Assembly (NCBI GenBank): GCA_003648225.1
Contig: QMOL01000105.1
Coordinates: forward strand, 1 to 8,917
Length of the DNA: 8,917 nt
Source of the DNA: Chlamydiota bacterium
Lineage (GTDB): Bacteria > Auribacterota > UBA3054 > B51-G9
Direction of reading: 5' to 3'
Positions within the stretch are counted from its first letter, which is position 1; each line of letters begins with the position of its first letter. This document shows, in pieces, positions 1-5,125 of the stretch. The translations under genes and the position numbers were made by a program. A model generated the notes under the pieces. It made no database searches and had not been told where the DNA came from. It saw only the letters and a program-made list of their open reading frames with translations.

Positions 1-1095
1 CCATTTGAAGGTCAACTTCTTGTAAGGTATAGAGTCGATGGAGTGCTTCACGAAGCGTCAAGTCCGCCATCTAATCTTCACGCGGCGATAATTTCTCGTA
101 TAAAAATCATGGCCGATCTTGATATTTCCGAGCGGCGAACAACTCAGGATGGTAGGATACAGATTAAACTCGGCAGTCGTGAAATCGATATTCGTGTTTC
201 AATTATGCCGACCGTTTGGGGAGAAAATGTGGTTATGCGTTTGCTTGACAAAACAGCATTGATGCTTGACCTTACCGATCTCGGTTTTGAGCCTGAAATG
301 TTGAAAACTTATCTGGAACTTATTAAGGCAACTCACGGGATTGTACTTATAACAGGTCCTACAGGAAGTGGTAAAACAACAACTCTTTACAGTTCGCTTT
401 CTTTGCTTAATACGCAGGATGTAAAAATTATTACTATTGAAGATCCGGTTGAATATCAGATCGCGGGAATTAATCAGATCCACGTTAACCCTAAAGTCGG
501 ACTTACTTTCGCAAGCGGATTACGTTCAATTTTACGTCAGGACCCTGATAAAGTAATGGTTGGAGAAATTCGTGACCTGGAAACCGCTGAAACCGCTGTG
601 CAGGCTTCTCTTACAGGCCACCTGGTCTTTTCCACCCTTCATACCAATGATGCGCCAAGCGCTGTAACACGTCTGATAGACATGGGTGTAGAACCTTACT
701 TGATTACTTCTTCGGTTATTGGAATTATCGCGCAAAGACTTGTGCGTGTGCTGTGCCCGAATTGCAGGCAGGCGTATGAAACTGATGCGGAAGAATACAT
801 TGAACGGTTAATGCTGCCTGAAGGCTCCGTTAAAAAAGGAAAACAAACTTATTATAAAGCTGTAGGATGCGATGAATGCAGAGGCACAGGTTTTAAAGGC
901 AGAATTTCTCTCTTTGAACTTATGATTACTACTGAGGAAATTAAAAAACTTACTCTTCAACGGGCAGCTTCATACGAAATAAAAAAAGAAGCCGTTAAAG
1001 AAGGCATGATTACACTTCAGCAGGATGGATGGAAAAAAGCCTGCGCGGGTATTACAACAATTGAAGAAGTGCTTAGAGTAACTGAAGAAGCGTAG
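1..1095 (+). CDS. gspE: GspE/PilB-family secretion or pilus assembly ATPase, 5'-truncated
   Basis: This is a hexameric cytoplasmic ATPase that drives pseudopilus or pilus assembly in type II secretion / type IV pilus systems. The reading frame is open from base 1: the residues before the first internal GTG (43) match the family (PFEGQLLVRYRVDG), so the gene begins upstream. The visible 364 residues hold the Walker A motif GPTGSGKT (119-126), the Asp box IEDPVEY (about 146-152), Walker B VMVGEIRD (185-192), the His box STLHTNDA (211-218, His214) and the zinc-binding tetracysteine module C252/C255...C290/C293 typical of GspE and PilB. Full-length relatives have about 500-570 residues, so roughly 150-200 N-terminal residues are missing, including the N1 domain that separates GspE from PilB. 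The GspG gene downstream favours GspE; the PilM/PilN-like partner keeps PilB possible. The stop is TAG. Confidence 0.95.
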   Translation, partial: PFEGQLLVRYRVDGVLHEASSPPSNLHAAIISRIKIMADLDISERRTTQDGRIQIKLGSREIDIRVSIMPTVWGENVVMRLLDKTALMLDLTDLGFEPEMLKTYLELIKATHGIVLITGPTGSGKTTTLYSSLSLLNTQDVKIITIEDPVEYQIAGINQIHVNPKVGLTFASGLRSILRQDPDKVMVGEIRDLETAETAVQASLTGHLVFSTLHTNDAPSAVTRLIDMGVEPYLITSSVIGIIAQRLVRVLCPNCRQAYETDAEEYIERLMLPEGSVKKGKQTYYKAVGCDECRGTGFKGRISLFELMITTEEIKKLTLQRAASYEIKKEAVKEGMITLQQDGWKKACAGITTIEEVLRVTEEA

Positions 1096-1114
1096 AAAAT
1101 TGATCTAATTGACC

Positions 1115-1141
1115 TAAAACTTAAAACTTAAAACTTAAAAC
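1115..1141. repeat. Tandem heptamer TAAAACT, 3.9 copies, in the gspE-gspG gap
   Basis: Three exact TAAAACT copies and six bases of a fourth lie in the 59-base gap upstream of the pseudopilin gene. They sit just after TTGATC (1100) and TTGACC (1109), which resemble -35 boxes; TAAAAC units at 1122, 1129 or 1136 could act as poor -10 boxes. The repeat may be regulatory or simple slippage. This gap is the only place in the window with room for a separate promoter, and a major pseudopilin often needs more product than its ATPase, but no good promoter can be called. Confidence 0.8.
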
Positions 1142-1148
1142 AAAGAGA
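1142..1148 (+). promoter_or_regulatory. Weak ribosome binding site deciding the gspG start
   Basis: The purine run AAAGAGA ends 6 bases before ATG 1155. It supports that ATG over the in-frame TTG at 1149, which would overlap the site too closely. Confidence 0.5.
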
Positions 1149-1154
1149 TTGATT

Positions 1155-1544
1155 ATGAATGCAAAAAACGAAAAAAGAAGAACTAAACCATCAGGATTTA
1201 CTCTTATAGAATTGCTCGTTGTTATTACAATTATTGCAATTCTTGGCGCTGTAGTCGCTCCTAGATTATTGAAAAATCCTGAAAAAGCAAGGCTCGCCGC
1301 CGCATCTGCGGATGTTAGATCTATCCAGCTTCAGGCGGATTCATATCAACTGGACAAAGGAAAACCAATATCTTCATTACAGGATCTGGTAACAGCAGGT
1401 TATCTCGAAGAATTGCCGGTTGATCCTTGGGGAGGTGATTATACAGTTGAACAGCGGGACGGTGATGTGAAAATCAGGTGTGCAAATCTTGATGCTAAAA
1501 AACAAAGCGGTGTTTCAAAAGTCGATATTGATATCAGTAAGTGA
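1155..1544 (+). CDS. gspG: GspG-like major pseudopilin (prepilin-type N-terminal cleavage/methylation protein)
   Basis: This is the structural subunit of the inner-membrane-anchored pseudopilus that pushes substrates through the secretin. The 129-residue precursor has a short basic leader ending in Gly14, then FTLIELLVV with the conserved Glu at mature position 5 (Glu19). Prepilin peptidase would cut Gly14/Phe15 and leave a mature protein of about 115 residues. The hydrophobic N-terminal helix covers about 15-37. The LPVDPWGGDY segment matches the GspG family's 'DPWG' region. ATG 1155 is chosen over TTG 1149 because of the purine run before it. The C-terminus after DPWG is short and lacks the SLGADG-like calcium loop of standard GspG, so this could be a divergent GspG or a related pseudopilin. 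It overlaps the next gene by 4 bases (GTGA), implying translational coupling. Confidence 0.9.
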   Translation: MNAKNEKRRTKPSGFTLIELLVVITIIAILGAVVAPRLLKNPEKARLAAASADVRSIQLQADSYQLDKGKPISSLQDLVTAGYLEELPVDPWGGDYTVEQRDGDVKIRCANLDAKKQSGVSKVDIDISK

Positions 1545-3706
1545 AAATAATGCCGGACAAAAATAAAAAGAAAGGTAAATTCCTTGACAAGTTCCTTACG
1601 CAAAATGAGCATGTCGTTGCTGTTGACGTTGGTTCCCGTTACGTTAAAATAGCTGCCGCTCATAAACGTAAGAATGTCATTGAAAATACTATTCTTGATG
1701 CGGAACTAATCCCTTACCTTTCCGCTCGCGGAGATATTTCGCCTGAACAAGTTTCCAAAGCGCTTGCGGCAGTGCTTGAAAGAAATAATATTAAAAATGC
1801 TTCTTTCATAAGTATGCTGCCATTGGAATTTGTTAGTATAAAGAGATTTGAAGTTCCGTCTGTTTCAGCTAAACAAATCAAACAGATAGTTCCTTTTGAA
1901 GCTGAAAAACATTTACCTTTTTCTGTTGACCGTGCGGTAATCGATTTTGATTTTATGTCCTTAGGTGAATCTAATTCTTTACCGGATGACAATGATGACA
2001 TACCAAATCCAACTTCTGAAAAAGCTATTGAAGCTAAAAAAGCGGCGGAAGCGTTGGAAACGGCAGGTAACAAATCCGTTGTTACACTTGCTGCCGTTCG
2101 TAAAGCGATTATTCCAAAATTTCTTGAACTTTGCAATGTAAAGGGATGTCGGCAAAGCGCTATTGATGTTACGGCATTTGCACTTTATAACTCCTTATCA
2201 TTTTTTCTTCGCAAAAATCCTTTGCCACCGGATTCAGGCGATGTTATACTAATTGATCTAGGAGCCAGACGATCGGAAATGATTGTTACTTCATCTAAAA
2301 CAGAAGAATTATTGTTTACAAGAAGTATAAGTTTTGGCGGCGATGAAATTACTAATGCGATTGCGACAGCTCTTAATGTTCCTTTTGAAGAGGCAGAACG
2401 TATTAAATGCAACGAATGGAAGAAGTCGGGAATTAATCCCGATACCGAAGAGTACAATGATATTTTTGAACCATTGATTTCGCAGCTTGAGAAATCATTG
2501 CGCTATATCAAAAAATCAGGTCTTTCAACTGAACAAAATTTGATTTATCTTTCCGGAGGGGCATCAGCAATACCCGGAATTATCGAATTTTTCCAATTGA
2601 AATTCGGCTTAAATGTTAAATTATTTAATCCTCTTCCTTTGGTTAATGCTCCAAAAACAAAAGTTGCACCGCAAATATTTACTTCTGTTATTGGCGCGGC
2701 ATTGAGGATGATTAATGAAGCAAAATTGAAAGTCGACCTTTTACCGGTTGATATTACAAAACTGCAGCAGCTTGCAATCAGGAAAAAACGATTTATTCAA
2801 CTTGGTATTGTTGCGGCAGTGATTCTAGCAATTTTGCTTTCGATTTTCGGAGTTAAAGTATTGATAACCGATCTCAGCAGACGAAAGCTGAAAGCAGAAT
2901 ATTTAAAACTTGTTCCCGAAGCATTAAAAGTTGATTCTTTGGAAAAAAGGAACGAAATTCTACGGATCGCTGTAAGCAAAATGGAAGGGCTTACCGATAG
3001 GAAAACTTCATGGTCGAGTGTATTAAAAACATTATCTGACAGTATGAGTTCAAATATTTGGGTTAATAAATTATCTGTCGATAAGAAAAATTATCTTACT
3101 ATTGATGCTTATTCAATTGGAAATGATTATATTAATTTTAAAAATAAATTGATTGCGAGCATTAGATTTGATGATGTGCAAATTGTTAATGAGCAGAATG
3201 ATCGAAGCGGAAAATCCAAAATTTTTAAATTGAGATGTAAAGTGATCCCTGATTATAAATTTACTGAAGAATTTAATGATTTGCGTGAAAAATTACTTGA
3301 AAAACTTCATTCTCTAAATAGTGATAATACAAAAAATAATGAAATAAGTGAAGAAAATAATGAAACTTCCGTTGCTATTACTAATAATCCCGAAAAAAAA
3401 GCTGGAATTCCTGAAACTAAAACGCAAGTGAACGCTTTTAAGCCCGTTAAAACTCCGACTGTAATACCTCCTGAGGAAAAAGAAAGGCCTAAAGCTGCTA
3501 ATCCGGCAGCCGATTTGATGCCATTTAACAAAAACAGTTTTTTACAAATTTCTAATCAATTGGAAAAAAGTAAAACTATACTCAAGAATGGCACCGGCAT
3601 GATTAATGAGAAAATAAAGGAACTTCCTCCCGCGTTACAGAAATTAATTTTAGAAAAGCAGAAGAAAAACAAGTTAAAAACTATTAAAAATAACGAAAGA
3701 CGATAA
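1541..3706 (+). CDS. pilM: PilM-PilN fusion, GspL-like inner-membrane platform protein with long C-terminal tail
   Basis: This protein is predicted to link the cytoplasmic ATPase to the periplasmic alignment complex. Residues about 23-390 form a PilM-type actin-like domain: phosphate-1 motif VAVDVGS (26-32), an internal LIDLGARRSEM phosphate-2 segment, SFGGDEITNAIA, and LSGGASAIPG near the adenosine site. At 398-402 comes VDLLP, resembling the (I/V)NLLP motif that opens PilN and binds PilM. A basic stretch (RKKR, 414-417) and one membrane helix (about 418-437) follow. The periplasmic PilN-like alpha/beta domain is about 443-575. Residues about 580-721 are a hydrophilic, Glu/Asn/Lys/Pro-rich tail ending in a basic helix-like segment. 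An acidic/Ala-Lys insertion (about 142-177) interrupts the PilM domain. GTG 1541 overlaps the gspG stop (GTGA); ATG 1550 is an alternative start. The layout equals GspL, but the cytoplasmic half is PilM-like in sequence. The end overlaps the next gene by 1 base (TAATG). Confidence 0.85.
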   Translation: MKIMPDKNKKKGKFLDKFLTQNEHVVAVDVGSRYVKIAAAHKRKNVIENTILDAELIPYLSARGDISPEQVSKALAAVLERNNIKNASFISMLPLEFVSIKRFEVPSVSAKQIKQIVPFEAEKHLPFSVDRAVIDFDFMSLGESNSLPDDNDDIPNPTSEKAIEAKKAAEALETAGNKSVVTLAAVRKAIIPKFLELCNVKGCRQSAIDVTAFALYNSLSFFLRKNPLPPDSGDVILIDLGARRSEMIVTSSKTEELLFTRSISFGGDEITNAIATALNVPFEEAERIKCNEWKKSGINPDTEEYNDIFEPLISQLEKSLRYIKKSGLSTEQNLIYLSGGASAIPGIIEFFQLKFGLNVKLFNPLPLVNAPKTKVAPQIFTSVIGAALRMINEAKLKVDLLPVDITKLQQLAIRKKRFIQLGIVAAVILAILLSIFGVKVLITDLSRRKLKAEYLKLVPEALKVDSLEKRNEILRIAVSKMEGLTDRKTSWSSVLKTLSDSMSSNIWVNKLSVDKKNYLTIDAYSIGNDYINFKNKLIASIRFDDVQIVNEQNDRSGKSKIFKLRCKVIPDYKFTEEFNDLREKLLEKLHSLNSDNTKNNEISEENNETSVAITNNPEKKAGIPETKTQVNAFKPVKTPTVIPPEEKERPKAANPAADLMPFNKNSFLQISNQLEKSKTILKNGTGMINEKIKELPPALQKLILEKQKKNKLKTIKNNERR

Positions 3707-5115
3707 TGAATTTTAAAAATCTTTCATCAAGAGAATTGACTACAATAATTGTCGGTGGTATCATCGTCGTGGGATTTCTGCTATGGTTTTTTGTTATTGA
3801 TACAGGTCAGAAAAAACTTGATCTTGACAGGCGATATGTTGTGAAATATAAAAAAGGACTTCGTGAAGCAAAAGTGAAATTACGTCGAAAAAAAATCCTC
3901 GAAGTCGAATACAATTCACTTATCTCTAACTTTAGTAATCAATTATATAAAATCGGCGATATGAAAATACCGGACGATATTGATGACCAATTGAGAATCG
4001 AATTTAGTAAGGTCGACAGTATTTACGGTTCATCAATCGGAAGAGCTCGCTTTAAGAAAATTGAAACTAATGGGGTTTATAACTTGTTCAAATATGGTCT
4101 CTCTGATGTGCAATGTGACTGGAAAAGCCTTAACGCGGCACTCTATCTTATAGAAAATTCCGGGCAGTTAGTCGGCTTTGATAATTTATCAATTATTGCT
4201 GACACTCGAGATAGAAAAAATGTTAAAACTAAAGTAAGAATGAATATCGAATCATTTATTTTCCCTGACAGAGGAACCAAACCGTGGAAAATGCCTGATT
4301 ATTCTTCTGTTGACAACAACCTTGGAAAAAATATCTTCCAAATCCCGGAAAGTATGATTCCTCCTGCTAAAGGGCAACACGGAATAAAACCGGGGCAACT
4401 TCCTTTATTCACCCGTAATATCACTTTAACAGGAATTGTTAAATTTGGTGGAAAATTATATGCTATATTTAAAGATAAAGCTAAAAAGAAAGAATGCAGA
4501 ATCGGAATTAACGGCGTAATTTCAAATACTGTACCATCGGCTATAGTAACAGAAATTAATCAAAAAGATGAATATGTTAATATTCTTTATAATGGTGAAA
4601 CGTTTAAATTACCGCTTAGGAAATATAGAGAACAGATGTTTACAACCAGAAAACCACTCACTTTGCTTACGGGATTGCGCAGGTCAAAACCCGAAGATGT
4701 GCAGCCTTCTTATAATCAGGAAGAAAATATTGATGAAGCACACGACACAAATTCACTAACTTTAATTACAGAAAAAACAGAAGTTCCTGAAGATTATAAA
4801 AAAACAATCGGTTCATACTCGGAATGTATTAGTAAAATTAAAACATGGATAGAAAAAGTTAATAAATACAATAAACGCAGGTTTAGATTGAATGTCGACC
4901 ACGGTATGATTATTACACGACTTAATAGAGTTAGTCCGCTTTTAAAAGTAGGTCTGCAGAAAAGGGATGTTATTGTCAGTATCGGTGGCACGCGTGTTGA
5001 TTCAAACAGTACCTTTACTTATGCAATGAATAAAGCGTGTGAAAATGGGAAAACTTTTTCTATGACTGTTATGAGAGGGAAAAAACTGAAAAAAGTAACT
5101 GTAAACTTAGAATAA
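3706..5115 (+). CDS. PilO/GspM-like protein fused to GspC-like homology region and PDZ domain
   Basis: This 469-residue protein probably completes the inner-membrane platform and contacts the outer-membrane secretin. After a short cytoplasmic start comes one membrane helix (about 11-31). A basic helical/coiled segment (about 32-65) and an alpha/beta region to about 185 follow, the layout of PilO/GspM. A Pro/Lys-rich linker precedes residues about 236-307, where LTGIV...YAIFKD...ILYNGETFKLPL resembles the GspC homology region / PilP beta-domain. After another linker (about 308-373), residues about 395-469 form a PDZ domain: GMIITRLNRVSPL, VGLQKRDVIVSIGGTRV and a closing basic beta-strand. GspC normally has its own membrane helix before HR-PDZ; here the PilO-like part supplies it. 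The PDZ call is firm, the PilO call rests on position and architecture, and the HR/PilP call is moderate. ATG 3706 overlaps the upstream stop by one base, so co-translation with its likely partner is expected. Confidence 0.8.
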   Translation: MNFKNLSSRELTTIIVGGIIVVGFLLWFFVIDTGQKKLDLDRRYVVKYKKGLREAKVKLRRKKILEVEYNSLISNFSNQLYKIGDMKIPDDIDDQLRIEFSKVDSIYGSSIGRARFKKIETNGVYNLFKYGLSDVQCDWKSLNAALYLIENSGQLVGFDNLSIIADTRDRKNVKTKVRMNIESFIFPDRGTKPWKMPDYSSVDNNLGKNIFQIPESMIPPAKGQHGIKPGQLPLFTRNITLTGIVKFGGKLYAIFKDKAKKKECRIGINGVISNTVPSAIVTEINQKDEYVNILYNGETFKLPLRKYREQMFTTRKPLTLLTGLRRSKPEDVQPSYNQEENIDEAHDTNSLTLITEKTEVPEDYKKTIGSYSECISKIKTWIEKVNKYNKRRFRLNVDHGMIITRLNRVSPLLKVGLQKRDVIVSIGGTRVDSNSTFTYAMNKACENGKTFSMTVMRGKKLKKVTVNLE

Positions 5116-5125
5116 ATTTATAATT

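Noticed and set aside
1149..1154. TTG start for the pseudopilin at 1149
   Set aside because: ATG at 1155 is a better start codon and sits at a normal distance from the purine run at 1142-1148.
1714..2136. 140-residue - strand open frame opposite the PilM domain
   Set aside because: The + strand frame holds clear PilM motifs. The antisense translation is Ser-rich with no domain pattern, as expected of an antisense shadow.
5119..5124. Exact TATAAT just before the ileS start
   Set aside because: It ends one base before ATG 5126, so a transcript from it would begin inside the coding region. No -35 box was found at the right distance. It is most likely chance in AT-rich sequence.
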